Below, one piece after another: positions 50,374-62,126 of a stretch of 64,000 nt of DNA (its first letter is position 1; each line of letters begins with the position of its first letter). The DNA is from Denticeps clupeoides (lineage: Eukaryota; Chordata; Actinopteri; Clupeiformes; Denticipitidae), in contig NW_021629804.1 of assembly GCF_900700375.1 (NCBI RefSeq), positions 1-64,000 on the forward strand. The letters run 5' to 3'. The position numbers were made by a program, and so were the translations under genes. The notes under the pieces were generated by a model, which was not told the origin of the DNA, searched no databases, and saw only the letters and a list, made by a program, of their open reading frames with translations.

Positions 50374-53300
50374 CCACCATCAAGATCCCAAGACCAAGAT
50401 GGCGGCGCGTACACATCGCGAGGCTCAGCGTCTCTCCAGTTTCTGCAGTTTTGCGGTAATTTTCTTGCTCATGTCGGGGCTGTTCGTGCAGAACAGTAGT
50501 GCCTCAACATCGTACTCCCGACAAGAGCTTTTGGATATTGGTTCTCGTAATTTTAACAGTTTTATCAGCAATCTTGAACTCATCCCTGAGATCGGCAGAA
50601 CACCCGAGGCGGCGCACCCTACCCGACCGGGCGGAAGTGCTCGAAGACGCGGTCGAGACCGTAAACAAAGGCGGGGGAAGCGCGGAGGGCTAAGAGCTAA
50701 GCTAAAGCTAACACCACACCGGCTCTCTTTGCCCAGCATTCTTCTCGCCAATGTACGGTCACTGGTGAACAAAATGGATGAGATTCGACTCCGAATCAAC
50801 CACAGCAAGAAACTCTGGAACTGCAATGTCATGATTTTCACTGAAACATGGCTAAACAACGGAATACCGGACAATGCTATTGCTCTAGCTGAGCACCACA
50901 TTCTCCGGGCAGACAGAACGGCGGATGACTCCGGTAAGACCAGAGGTGGGGGATTGTGCATCTATGTTAACAAAGCCTGGTGCACGAACTCTACTATCAT
51001 TGGGAGACACTGCTCAGCTAACCTAGAGTTTCTCATGGTTAAGTGCAGACCGTTTTATCTGCCGCGGGAGTTCACATCCACCATTATAACTGCCGCTTAC
51101 ATTCCTCCTGATGCTGATGCCAAGCTTGCTATGAACGAACTTCATGCGGCCATCAGTAAACAACAGACTGATCACCCAGAGGCTGCATACATTGTGGCGG
51201 GCGATTTTAATCATTCCAATTTGAAGACTGTATTACCTAAATTTCATAAAAACATTCTCTGTCACACCAGAGGAAACAAAACTCTGGATCAAGTTTATAC
51301 AAACATGGCTGAAGCCTATGCTGTGACCCCCCTCCCCCACTTCGGACAATCAGATCACCTTTCTTTGTTTCTCACCCCCAAGTACTCCCCCCTCATCAAC
51401 CGTGTGAAGCCATCAGTGAGGACCATCAAAGTGTGGCCAGCGGGGGCTGACATCACACTCCAGGACAGGTTCCAACACACAGACTGGAGTATGTTTGCTT
51501 CACAGGCCACCTGTGGCTCTCACACGGACATCGACATCTACACCTCCTCTGTTCTGAACTACATTAACACCACCATAGACACGGTTACTACTCAGAAACA
51601 GATCACCACATACCCAAATCAGAAGCCTTGGATGAACAAGGAGGTGCGTCTCCTGCTGAAGGCACGCAACAATGCCTTCAGATCGGGTGATGCACAGGCC
51701 TACAGCATTTCCAGGGCAAATCTGAAGAGGGGCATCAAAAAGGCCAAGCACTGCTACAAACTAAAGCTAGAGGAATACTTCTCCAATGCTGATCCTCGAC
51801 GCTTGTGGCAGGGCATTCAGGCCATTACAGACTATAAACCCAGCAACTCAGCCCCCACAACCACAAATGTCCTCTTTCTGAATGAGCTCAACGACTTTTA
51901 TGCTCGCTTTGAAAGAGACAACAAGCAACCTGCTGTCAAGATCCCCTCATCTACCGACCACTCGCCCATCACATTCACCTCCTCAGATGTTTGCACTGCA
52001 CTGAGTCGGATAAACGCGCGCAGGGCTGCTGGACCAGACGGCATCCCGGGGCGCGTACTTAGAGCATGTGCAGAGCAGCTCGCTGGCGTATTCACGGACA
52101 TTTTTAACATGTCTCTCGCCCAAGCAGCTGTTCCAACATGCCTCAAATCTACCTCCATTGTGCCAGTGCCGAAACATTCTAGCCCAACATGCCTGAATGA
52201 CTACCGCCCTGTAGCACTCACACCCAAAATCATGAAGTGCTTCGAGCGGTTAGTCCTGGCACATCTGAGGGACTTCCTCCCACCAACTCTGGACCCACAC
52301 CAGTTTGCGTACCGTAGCAATAGGAGCACAGAGGATGCAGTCTCCATAGCGCTGCACTCTGTACTCACACACCTGGACAAGCAAAACACATATGCACGGA
52401 TGCTGTTTGTTGATTTCAGCTCAGCATTTAACACTGTCATCCCCTCTAAGCTAATCTCTAAACTTAGAGCCCTGGACATCAACACCTCACTTTGCAACTG
52501 GATTATGGACTTTCTGACCAGCAGACCACAGCATGTAAGGTCAGGCCACATCCGCTCCACTACTGTCACGCTCAACACTGGTGTACCACAGGGCTGTGTG
52601 CTGAGCCCCTTCCTCTACTCCCTCTTCACCCATGACTGCCGACCTATGTATGGATCAAACTCCGTTATTAAGTTTGCAGATGACACCACGGTGATAGGTC
52701 TCATCGACAACAACGATGAGACTGCCTACAGGGAGGAGGTCCAGCATCTGGCCACTTGGTGCACAGAAAATAACCTTCTTTTAAACACCACCAAGACCAA
52801 GGAGCTCATTGTGGACTTCAGGAGGGAGAGAAGAGGCTCGCATGATCCCATCCACATCAATGGGATGACTGTGCAGCCTGTTACATCCTTCAAGTTCCTG
52901 GGGACCCACATCTCAGAGGACCTGTCCTGGAGCATTAACACCTCCAGCCTGGTCAAGAAGGCTCACCAGCGCCTCTTCTTCTTGAGAACATTAAAAAAGA
53001 ACCAGCTACCCACTACCATCCTGTTGAACTTTTACCGCTCTACAATAGAGAGCATCCTTACCAGCTGTCTCACAGTGTGGTATGGAAGCTGCACTGTTGC
53101 TGAGCGTAAGGCGATGCAGCGGGTGGTGAAAACTGCCCAGCGCATCACAGGGACTCCACTTCCATCCATTGAGGAAATCCAGAGGAAGCACTGTCTGCGT
53201 CGAGCTCACAGTATTCTTAAGGACTCCTCCCACCCGGCCCACAAACTGTTCTCTCTCCTGCCTTCAGGCAGACGGTTCAGGCTACCACGGACAAGAACCA

Positions 53301-53627
53301 GCAGACTTAGGAACAGCTTTTTTCCCAGAGCTGTTTCCTTGCTGAACTCCTCTGCCCCCCCCATACACTCCTGATAATCACTGCACTGCACAGCACATAT
53401 CACTTTGTACTGCACATATCACTTTGTACTGCACATATCACTTTGTACTGCACATATCACTTTATGTATAGCACATATCACTTTATGTATATATATAACT
53501 TAACTTATTTGAACTGTATCCTGCACTTGCTGCTTATTGCACTTCTGGTTAGACCTAAACTACATTTCGTTGCCCTGTACTTGTACATGTGTAATGACAA
53601 TAAAGTTGAATCTAATCATCTAATCTA
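50374..53627 (+). mobile_element. LINE (L2/CR1-like), copy 5
   Basis: Flanked by ATCAAGA at 50367-50373 and 53628-53634. Full length. The start of the 3' minisatellite is slightly longer (CTGCACAGCAC). Confidence 0.9.
50399..53374 (+). CDS. LINE endonuclease-RT, copy 5 (uninterrupted, most ancestral-looking)
   Basis: 991 residues with every motif intact. The only copy here reading PQGCVLSP, the form usual in non-LTR reverse transcriptases; the other five have P in place of L. Carries Ser-Lys-Lys and Ser-Thr-Glu-Asp, as copies 2 and 6, but not their deletion. Confidence 0.93.
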   Translation: MAARTHREAQRLSSFCSFAVIFLLMSGLFVQNSSASTSYSRQELLDIGSRNFNSFISNLELIPEIGRTPEAAHPTRPGGSARRRGRDRKQRRGKRGGLRAKLKLTPHRLSLPSILLANVRSLVNKMDEIRLRINHSKKLWNCNVMIFTETWLNNGIPDNAIALAEHHILRADRTADDSGKTRGGGLCIYVNKAWCTNSTIIGRHCSANLEFLMVKCRPFYLPREFTSTIITAAYIPPDADAKLAMNELHAAISKQQTDHPEAAYIVAGDFNHSNLKTVLPKFHKNILCHTRGNKTLDQVYTNMAEAYAVTPLPHFGQSDHLSLFLTPKYSPLINRVKPSVRTIKVWPAGADITLQDRFQHTDWSMFASQATCGSHTDIDIYTSSVLNYINTTIDTVTTQKQITTYPNQKPWMNKEVRLLLKARNNAFRSGDAQAYSISRANLKRGIKKAKHCYKLKLEEYFSNADPRRLWQGIQAITDYKPSNSAPTTTNVLFLNELNDFYARFERDNKQPAVKIPSSTDHSPITFTSSDVCTALSRINARRAAGPDGIPGRVLRACAEQLAGVFTDIFNMSLAQAAVPTCLKSTSIVPVPKHSSPTCLNDYRPVALTPKIMKCFERLVLAHLRDFLPPTLDPHQFAYRSNRSTEDAVSIALHSVLTHLDKQNTYARMLFVDFSSAFNTVIPSKLISKLRALDINTSLCNWIMDFLTSRPQHVRSGHIRSTTVTLNTGVPQGCVLSPFLYSLFTHDCRPMYGSNSVIKFADDTTVIGLIDNNDETAYREEVQHLATWCTENNLLLNTTKTKELIVDFRRERRGSHDPIHINGMTVQPVTSFKFLGTHISEDLSWSINTSSLVKKAHQRLFFLRTLKKNQLPTTILLNFYRSTIESILTSCLTVWYGSCTVAERKAMQRVVKTAQRITGTPLPSIEEIQRKHCLRRAHSILKDSSHPAHKLFSLLPSGRRFRLPRTRTSRLRNSFFPRAVSLLNSSAPPIHS

Positions 53628-53809
53628 ATCAAGAAAAAAACCTTACAGGGAATTTGAGTAAGGGCACCTTATGAGGGCGTAAACAGTTGGGGCTCACATC
53701 CAAAAGGCAAAGGGATTGAACATGTTTCATTGCCAATGGTGGTTATAGTGACGGGAAAATTAGATATAAGACACCGATATTATCCATTGTATTGAAGGGA
53801 AGGTTCTGT

Positions 53810-53882
53810 GCCCGGCTAGCTCAGTCGGTAGAGCATGAGACTCTTAATCTCAGGGTCGTGGGTTCGAGCCCCACGTTGGGCG
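53810..53882 (+). tRNA. tRNA-Lys(CTT)
   Basis: Consensus copy. Confidence 0.95.
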
Positions 53883-54040
53883 TCGGTTTTGGGAAAAAAT
53901 TTTCCAATTAGGAATGCCTTCATTCGGAAAACATTTGAGTACATCCAGCAACAGATTGTACTTTTTTCGTGTATGTAGCACTGCTGTGCTGCGTTGTATA
54001 AAGGTGCTTAATTAAAGAAAAATAATCAAAATATGAAACA

Positions 54041-54113
54041 TGGAGAACGCAGGCATTGATCCCCGTTATTTCTCGCACAGTAAGCAAGCGCTCTAGTATT
54101 TCAGCTAATTGCC
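54041..54113 (-). pseudogene. Decayed tRNA-Ala-like copy
   Basis: Standard subtype. Confidence 0.8.
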
Positions 54114-54253
54114 TTATGATAACGAAGGGGAAAAACAGTTTCGGGAAAACTACATGCAGGGATTAAACAAAGTCTTGCATTTTGTGCCAAGACTCTTGGA
54201 CACAGAAGCTGTTAATCAATCGTCCAAAAGCGTCAAAGCCTTAATCTTAACAA

Positions 54254-54327
54254 GGCCGGTTAGCTCAGCTGGTTAGAGCGTGGTGCTAATAACGCCAAGG
54301 TCGCGGGTTCGACCCCCGTACTGGCCA
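54254..54327 (+). tRNA. tRNA-Ile(AAT)
   Basis: Consensus copy. Confidence 0.95.
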
Positions 54328-54521
54328 CAACTCATTTAATGTGTTTTGACAGGACTTACGCATTAGAGACAAGGCAACTGCTATTCCTGATTGACGGATT
54401 TGCTTGCGTCCAGGATTTTTACATCGTGCAGATGACAGGCTTTGGACATGCTAGCTCTGATGTGCTATGTATTAATCAAATGCTTCACTAAGAAAAACTA
54501 ATCAAAGATAAAAAGGAACCG

Positions 54522-54594
54522 TGGAGAATGCGGGCATCGATCCCGCTACCTCTCGCATGCTAAGCGAGCGCTCTACCATTTGAGCTAATTCCCC
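54522..54594 (-). tRNA. tRNA-Ala(AGC)
   Basis: Consensus copy. Confidence 0.95.
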
Positions 54595-54898
54595 TGTGAC
54601 AAGAAACCATGCAAGAAATTTTGGGAAGACTATAAACAGGGATCAAACGGACTCATGCATTGGATTTTGGCATGTCGAAAAAAGCCAAGGTGCCTTTTTT
54701 TTTTACATTCGGCACCAGCAAGAAAAAAACCTTACAGGGAATTTGAGTAAGGGCACCTTATGAGGGCGTAAACAGTTGGGGCTTACATCCAAAAGGCAAA
54801 GGGATTGAACATGTTTCATTGCCAATGGTGGTTATAGTGACGGGAAAATTAGATATAAGACACCGATATTATCCATTGTATTGAAGGGAAGGTTCTGT

Positions 54899-54971
54899 GC
54901 CCGGCTAGCTCAGTCGGTAGAGCATGAGACTCTTAATCTCAGGGTCGTGGGTTCGAGCCCCACGTTGGGCG
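54899..54971 (+). tRNA. tRNA-Lys(CTT)
   Basis: Consensus copy. Confidence 0.95.
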
Positions 54972-55129
54972 TTGGTTTTGGGAAAAAATTTTCCAATTAG
55001 GAATGCCTTCATTCGGAAAACATTTGAGTACATCCAGCAACAGATTGTACTTTTTTCGTGTATGTAGCACTGCTGTGCTGCGTTGTATAAAGGTGCTTAA
55101 TTAAAGAAAAATAATCAAAATATGAAACA

Positions 55130-55202
55130 TGGAGAACGCAGGCATTGATCCCCGTTATTTCTCACACAGTAAGCAAGCGCTCTAGTATTTCAGCTAATTG
55201 CC
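55130..55202 (-). pseudogene. Decayed tRNA-Ala-like copy
   Basis: TCACAC subtype. Confidence 0.8.
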
Positions 55203-55342
55203 TTATGATAACGAAGGGGAAAAACAGTTTCGGGAAAACTACATGCAGGGATTAAACAAAGTCTTGCATTTTGTGCCAAGACTCTTGGACACAGAAGCTG
55301 TTAATCAATCGTCCAAAAGCGTCAAAGCCTTAATCTTAACAA

Positions 55343-55416
55343 GGCCGGTTAGCTCAGCTGGTTAGAGCGTGGTGCTAATAACGCCAAGGTCGCGGGTTCG
55401 ACCCCCGTACTGGCCA
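55343..55416 (+). tRNA. tRNA-Ile(AAT)
   Basis: Consensus copy. Confidence 0.95.
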
Positions 55417-55610
55417 CAACTCATTTAATGTGTTTTGACAGGACTTACGCATTAGAGACAAGGCAACTGCTATTCCTGATTGACGGATTTGCTTGCGTCC
55501 AGGATTTTTACATCGTGCAGATGACAGGCTTTGGACATGCTAGCTCTGATGTGCTATGTATTAATCAAATGCTTCACTAAGAAAAACTAATCAAAGATAA
55601 AAAGGAACCG

Positions 55611-55683
55611 TGGAGAATGCGGGCATCGATCCCGCTACCTCTCGCATGCTAAGCGAGCGCTCTACCATTTGAGTTAATTCCCC
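55611..55683 (-). tRNA. tRNA-Ala(AGC), D-stem mismatch
   Basis: G10 to A, as at 32868. Confidence 0.75.
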
Positions 55684-55986
55684 TGTGACAAGAAACCATG
55701 CAAGAAATTTTGGGAAGACTATAAACAGGGATCAAACGGACTCATGCATTGGATTTTGGCATGTCGAAAAAAGCCAAGGTGCCTTTTTTTTTACATTCGG
55801 CACCAGCAAGAAAAAAACCTTACAGGGAATTTGAGTAAGGGCACCTTATGAGGGCGTAAACAGTTGGGGCTCACATCCAAAAGGCAAAGGGATTGAACAT
55901 GTTTCATTGCCAATGGTGGTTATAGTGACGGCAAAATTAGATATAAGACACAGATATTATCCATTGTATTGAAGGGAATGTTCTGT

Positions 55987-56059
55987 GCCCGGCTAGCTCA
56001 GTCGGTAGAGCATGAGACTCTTAATCTCAGGGTCGTGGGTTCGAGCCCCACGTTGGGCG
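55987..56059 (+). tRNA. tRNA-Lys(CTT)
   Basis: Consensus copy. Confidence 0.95.
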
Positions 56060-56218
56060 TCTGTTTTGGGAAAAAATTTTCCAATTAGGGATGCCTTCAT
56101 TCGGAAAACATTTGAGTACATCCAGCAACAGATTGTACTTTTTTCGTGTATGTAGCACTGCTGTGCTGCGTTGTATAAAGGTGCTTAAATTAAAGAAAAA
56201 TAATCAAAATATGAAACA

Positions 56219-56291
56219 TGGAGAATGCAGGCAATGATCCCCGTTATTTCTCGCACAGTAAGCAAGCGCTCTAGTATTTCAGCTAATTGCC
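56219..56291 (-). pseudogene. Decayed tRNA-Ala-like copy
   Basis: GCAATGATC subtype. Confidence 0.8.
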
Positions 56292-56431
56292 TTATGACAA
56301 CGAAGGGGAAAAACAGTTTCGGGAAAACTACATGCAGGGATTAAACAAAGTCTTGCATTTTGTGCCAAGACTCTTGGACACAGAAGCTGTTAATCAATCG
56401 TCCAAAAGCGTCAAAGCTATAATCTTATCAA

Positions 56432-56506
56432 GGCCGGTTAGCTCAGCTGGTTAGAGCGTGGTGCTAATAACGCCAAGGTCGCGGGTTCGACCCCCTGTAC
56501 TGGCCA
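56432..56506 (+). tRNA. tRNA-Ile(AAT), inserted T-arm base
   Basis: An extra T in the T-stem 3' strand (CCCCCTGTAC) produces a bulge. It sits next to the most damaged LINE copy. Confidence 0.7.
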
Positions 56507-56700
56507 CAACTCATTTAATGTGTTTTGACAGGACTTACGCATTAGAGACAAGGCAACTGCTATTCCTGATTGACGGATTTGCTTGCGTCCAGGATTTTTA
56601 CATTGTGCAGATGAGAGGCTTTGGACATGCTGGCTCTGATGTGCTATGTATTAATCAAATGCTTCACTAAGAAAAACTAATCAAAGATAAAAAGGAACCG

Positions 56701-56773
56701 TGGAGAATGCGGGCATCGATCCCGCTACCTCTCGCATGCTAAGCGAGCGCTCTACCATTTGAGCTAATTCCCC
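56701..56773 (-). tRNA. tRNA-Ala(AGC)
   Basis: Consensus; upstream of LINE copy 6. Confidence 0.95.
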
Positions 56774-56926
56774 TGTGACAAGAAACCATGCAAGAAATTT
56801 TGGGAAGACTATAAACAGGGATCAAACGGACTCATGCATTGGATTTTGGCATGTCGAAAAAAGCCAAGGTGCCTTTTTTTTTACATTCGGCACCATCAAG
56901 ACCACCATCAAGATCCCAAGACCAAG

Positions 56927-59900
56927 ATGGCGGCGCGTACACATCGCGAGGCTCAGCGTCTCTCCAGTTTCTGCAGTTTTGCGGTAATTTTCTTGCTCAT
57001 GTCGGGGCTGTTCGTGCAGAACAGTAGTGCCTCAACATCGTACTCCCGACAAGAGCTTTTGGATATTGGTTCTCGTAATTTTAACAGTTTTATCAGCAAT
57101 CTTGAACTCATCCCTGAGATCGGCAGAACACCCGAGGCGGCGCACCCTACCCGACCGGGCGGAAGTGCTCGAAGACGCGGTCGAGACCGTAAATAAAGGC
57201 GGGGGAAGCGCGGAGGGCTAAGAGCTAAGCTAAAGCTAACACCACACCGGCTCTCTTTGCCCAGCATTCTTCTCGCCAATGTACGGTCACTGGTGAACAA
57301 AATGGATGAGATTCGACTCCGAATCAACCACAGCAAGAAACTCTGGAACTGCAATGTCATGATTTTCACTGAAACATGGCTAAACAACGGAATACCGGAC
57401 AATGCTATTGCTCTAGCTGAGCACCACATTCTCCGGGCAGACAGAACGGCGGATGACTCCGGTAAGACCAGAGGTGGGGGATTGTGCATCTATGTTAACA
57501 AAGCCTGGTGCACGAACTCTACTATCATTGGGAGACACTGCTCAGCACTCCTCGTCCAGGCAATGGTCATCTCCAAACTCAACTACTGTAACTCTCTCCT
57601 GGCTGGAGCCTCTGCAGTCACCATAATACCACTCCAGATGATCCAAAATATGGCAGCCTGTCTCATTTTCAATCAGCCAAAATACACCCATGTTACACCT
57701 CTTCTTACCTTCCTCCACTGGCTCCCGGTAGCTGCTCGCATTGAGTTCAAATCCTTGATGCTTGCCTACAGGGCTGTAAATGGAACTGCGCCCTCCTACA
57801 TCAACACACTACTACCTAGATACACTCCTACACGCTCTCTCAGATCGGCAAACGAAAGGAGACTAAAAATTCCTTCTTCACGGGGTCTCTGATTCCAATC
57901 ATGTCTGTTCTCCGTTGTTGTCCCTGGCTGGTGGAACAACCTGCCCTCCTCCACACGACTAGCCGAGACTATCACCACTTTTAAGAAGAAGGTGAAAACC
58001 CTCTTATTCCAAAAATATTACAGACAAATTTAACACATACACATGCATATAACCTAGAGTTTCTCATGGTTAAGTGCAGACCGTTTTATCTGCCGCGGGA
58101 GTTCACATCCACCATTATAACTGCCGCTTACATTCCTCCTGATGCTGATGCCAAGCTTGCTATGAACGAACTTCATGCGGCCATCAGTAAACAACAGACT
58201 GATCACCCAGAGGCTGCATACATTGTGGCGGGCGATTTTAATCATTCCAATTTGAAGACTGTATTACCTAAATTTCATAAAAACATTCTCTGTCACACCA
58301 GAGGAAACAAAACTCTGGATCAAGTTTATACAAACATGGCTGAAGCCTATGCTGTGACCCCCCTCCCCCACTTCGGACAATCAGATCACCTTTCTTTGTT
58401 TCTCACCCCCAAGTACTCCCCCCTCATCAACCGTGTGAAGCCATCAGTGAGGACCATCAAAGTGTGGCCAGCGGGGGCTGACATCACACTCCAGGACAGG
58501 TTCCAACACACAGACTGGAGTATGTTTGCTTCACAGGCCACCTGTGGCTCTCACACGGACATCGACATCTACACCTCCTCTGTTCTGAACTACATTAACA
58601 CCACCATAGACACGGTTACTACTCAGAAACAGATCACCACATACCCAAATCAGAAGCCTTGGATGAACAAGGAGGTGCGTCTCCTGCTGAAGGCACGCAA
58701 CAATGCCTTCAGATCGGGTGATGCACAGGCCTACAGCATTTCCAGGGCAAATCTGAAGAGAGGCATCAAAAAGGCCAAGCACTGCTACAAACTAAAGCTA
58801 GAGGAATACTTCTCCAATGCTGATCCTCGACGCTTGTGGCAGGGCATTCAGGCCATTACAGACTATAAACCCAGCAACTTAGCCCCCACAACCACAAATG
58901 TCCTCTTTCTGAATGAGCTCAACGACTTTTATGCTCGCTTTGAAAGAGACAACAAGCAACCTGCTGTCAAGATCCCCTCATCTACCGACCACTCGCCCAT
59001 CACATTCACCTCCTCAGATGTTTGCACTGCACTGAGTCGGATAAACGCGCGCAGGGCTGCTGGACCAGACGGCATCCCGGGGCGCGTACTTAGAGCATGT
59101 GCAGAGCAGCTCGCTGGCGTATTCACGGACATTTTTAACATGTCTCTCGCCCAAGCAGCTGTTCCAACATGCCTCAAATCTACCTCCATTGTGCCAGTGC
59201 CGAAACATTCTAGCCCAACATGCCTGAATGACTACCGCCCTGTAGCACTCACACCCAAAATCATGAAGTGCTTCGAGCGGTTAGTCCTGGCACATCTGAG
59301 GGACTTCCTCCCACCAACTCTGGACCCACACCAGTTTGCGTACCGTAGCAATAGGAGCACAGAGGATGCAGTCTCCATAGCAAAACACATATGCACGGAT
59401 GCTGTTTGTTGATTTCAGCTCAGCATTTAACACTGTCATCCCCTCTAAGCTAATCTCTAAACTTAGAGCCCTGGACATCAACACCTCACTTTGCAACTGG
59501 ATTATGGACTTTCTGACCAGCAGACCACAGCATGTAAGGTCAGGCCACATCCGCTCCACTACTGTCACGCTCAACACTGGTGTACCACAGGGCTGTGTGC
59601 CGAGCCCCTTCCTCTACTCCCTCTTCACCCATGACTGCCGACCTATGTATGGATCAAACTCCGTTATTAAGTTTGCAGATGACACCACGGTGATAGGTCT
59701 CATCGACAACAACGATGAGACTGCCTACAGGGAGGAGGTCCAGCATCTGGCCACTTGGTGCACAGAAAATAACCTTCTTTTAAACACCACCAAGACCAAG
59801 GAGCTCATTGTGGACTTCAGGAGGGAGAGAAGAGGCTCGCATGATCCCATCCACATCAATGGGATGACTGTGCAGCCTGTTACATCCTTCAAGTTCCTGG

Positions 59901-60373
59901 GGACCCACATCTCAGAGGACCTGTCCTGGAGCATTAACACCTCCAGCCTGGTCAAGAAGGCTCACCAGCGCCTCTTCTTCTTGAGAACATTAAAAAAGAA
60001 CCAGCTACCCACTACCATCCTGTTGAACTTTTACCGCTCTACAATAGAGAGCATCCTTACCAGCTGTCTCACAGTGTGGTATGGAAGCTGCACTGTTGCT
60101 GAGCGTAAGGCGATGCAGCGGGTGGTGAAAACTGCCCAGCGCATCACAGGGACTCCACTTCCATCCATTGAGGAAATCCAGAGGAAGCACTGTCTGCGTC
60201 GAGCTCACAGTATTCTTAAGGACTCCTCCCACCCGGCCCACAAACTGTTCTCTCTCCTGCCTTCAGGCAGACGGTTCAGGCTACCACGGACAAGAACCAG
60301 CAGACTTAGGAACAGCTTTTTTCCCAGAGCTGTTTCCTTGCTGAACTCCTCTGCCCCCCCCATACACTCCTGA
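56927..60373 (+). pseudogene. LINE endonuclease-RT, copy 6 (broken)
   Basis: A nonsense change (CAA to TAA) ends the first frame at 57196, about codon 90. The endonuclease is then split by the inserted fragment, resumes at 58066, and the frame shifts at the shared 32-bp deletion near 59381. RT motifs continue open to 60373. Not functional. Confidence 0.93.
57547..58049 (+). mobile_element. 3' fragment of a second, unrelated LINE
   Basis: Encodes the C-terminal RT segment typical of another fish L2/CR1-type family (ISKLNYCNSLLAG, HWLPVAARIEFKSLMLAYRA, then VVVPGWWNNLPSSTRLAET in another frame), followed by a short 3' region. It is 5'-truncated. The interrupted host sequence (CTCAGC then TAACCTAGAG) resumes without an obvious target duplication. 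Confidence 0.82.
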
Positions 60374-60805
60374 TAATCACTGCACTGCACATATCACTTT
60401 GTACTGCACATATCACTTTGTACTGCACATATCACTTTGTACTGCACATATCACTTTATGTATAGCACATATCACTTTATGTATATATATATAACTTAAC
60501 TTATTTGAACTGTATCCTGCACTTGCTGCTTATTGCACTTCTGGTTAGACCTAAACTACATTTCGTTGCCCTGTACTTGTACATGTGTAATGACAATAAA
60601 GTTGAATCTAATCATCTAATCTAATCAAGAAAAAAACCTTACAGGGAATTTGAGTAAGGGCACCTTATGAGGGCGTAAACAGTTGGGGCTCACATCCAAA
60701 AGGCAAAGGGATTGAACATGTTTCATTGCCAATGGTGGTTATAGTGACGGGAAAATTAGATATAAGACACCGATATTATCCATTGTATTGAAGGGAAGGT
60801 TCTGT

Positions 60806-60878
60806 GCCCGGCTAGCTCAGTCGGTAGAGCATGAGACTCTTAATCTCAGGGTCGTGGGTTCGAGCCCCACGTTGGGCG
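60806..60878 (+). tRNA. tRNA-Lys(CTT)
   Basis: Consensus copy. Confidence 0.95.
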
Positions 60879-61036
60879 TCGGTTTTGGGAAAAAATTTTC
60901 CAATTAGGAATGCCTTCATTCGGAAAACATTTGAGTACATCCAGCAACAGATTGTACTTTTTTCGTGTATGTAGCACTGCTGTGCTGCGTTGTATAAAGG
61001 TGCTTAATTAAAGAAAAATAATCAAAATATGAAACA

Positions 61037-61109
61037 TGGAGAACGCAGGCATTGATCCCCGTTATTTCTCGCACAGTAAGCAAGCGCTCTAGTATTTCAG
61101 CTAATTGCC
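61037..61109 (-). pseudogene. Decayed tRNA-Ala-like copy
   Basis: Standard subtype. Confidence 0.8.
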
Positions 61110-61249
61110 TTATGATAACGAAGGGGAAAAACAGTTTCGGGAAAACTACATGCAGGGATTAAACAAAGTCTTGCATTTTGTGCCAAGACTCTTGGACACA
61201 GAAGCTGTTAATCAATCGTCCAAAACCGTCAAAGCCTTAAACTTAACAA

Positions 61250-61323
61250 GGCCGGTTAGCTCAGCTGGTTAGAGCGTGGTGCTAATAACGCCAAGGTCGC
61301 GGGTTCGACCCCCGTACTGGCCA
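61250..61323 (+). tRNA. tRNA-Ile(AAT)
   Basis: Consensus copy. Confidence 0.95.
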
Positions 61324-61517
61324 CAACTCATTTAATGTGTTTTGACAGGACTTACGCATTAGAGACAAGGCAACTGCTATTCCTGATTGACGGATTTGCT
61401 TGCGTCCAGGATTTTTACATCGTGCAGATGACAGGCTTTGGACATGCTAGCTCTGATGTGCTATGTATTAATCAAATGCTTCACTAAGAAAAACTAATCA
61501 AAGATAAAAAGGAACCG

Positions 61518-61590
61518 TGGAGAATGCGGGCATCGATCCCGCTACCTCTCGCATGCTAAGCGAGCGCTCTACCATTTGAGCTAATTCCCC
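61518..61590 (-). tRNA. tRNA-Ala(AGC)
   Basis: Consensus copy. Confidence 0.95.
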
Positions 61591-61894
61591 TGTGACAAGA
61601 AACCATGCAAGAAATTTTGGGAAGACTATAAACAGGGATCAAACGGACTCATGCATTGGATTTTGGCATGTCGAAAAAAGCCAAGGTGCCTTTTTTTTTA
61701 CATTCGGCACCATCAAGAAAAAAACCTTACAGGGAATTTGAGTAAGGGCACCTTATGAGGGCGTAAACAGTTGGGGCTCCACATCCAAAAGGCAAAGGGA
61801 TTGAACATGTTTCATTGCCAATGGTGGTTATAGTGACGGGAAAATTAGATATAAGACACAGATATTATCCATTGTATTGAAGGGAAGGTTCTGT

Positions 61895-61967
61895 GCCCGG
61901 CTAGCTCAGTCGGTAGAGCATGAGACTCTTAATCTCAGGGTCGTGGGTTCGAGCCCCACGTTGGGCG
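61895..61967 (+). tRNA. tRNA-Lys(CTT)
   Basis: Consensus copy. Confidence 0.95.
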
Positions 61968-62126
61968 TCTGTTTTGGGAAAAAAATTTCCAATTAGGGAT
62001 GCCTTCATTCGGAAAACATTTGAGTACATCCAGCAACAGATTGTACTTTTTTCGTGTATGTAGCACTGCTGTGCTGCGTTGTATAAAGGTGCTTAAATTA
62101 AAGAAAAATAATCAAAATATGAAACA

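Larger units (their letters stand above)
49905..56431. repeat. Higher-order repeat 5 (6.5 kb)
   Basis: Three tRNA monomers and LINE copy 5; 6527 bp, the same layout as repeat 1. Confidence 0.85.
56902..60623 (+). mobile_element. LINE (L2/CR1-like), copy 6, with nested fragment
   Basis: Flanked by ATCAAGA at 56895-56901 and 60624-60630. Carries the 32-bp deletion and an inserted 503-bp foreign LINE piece at 57547-58049. The spacer before it reads GAAACCATGC, the non-LINE-monomer form, whereas the other LINE-bearing monomers read GAAAACATGC. This points to exchange close to the insertion site. Confidence 0.9.

Noticed and set aside
27634-60623. Six independent, site-specific LINE insertions
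   Set aside because: Shared private variants, shared flanks and a shared monomer subtype fit one insertion followed by tandem duplication better.
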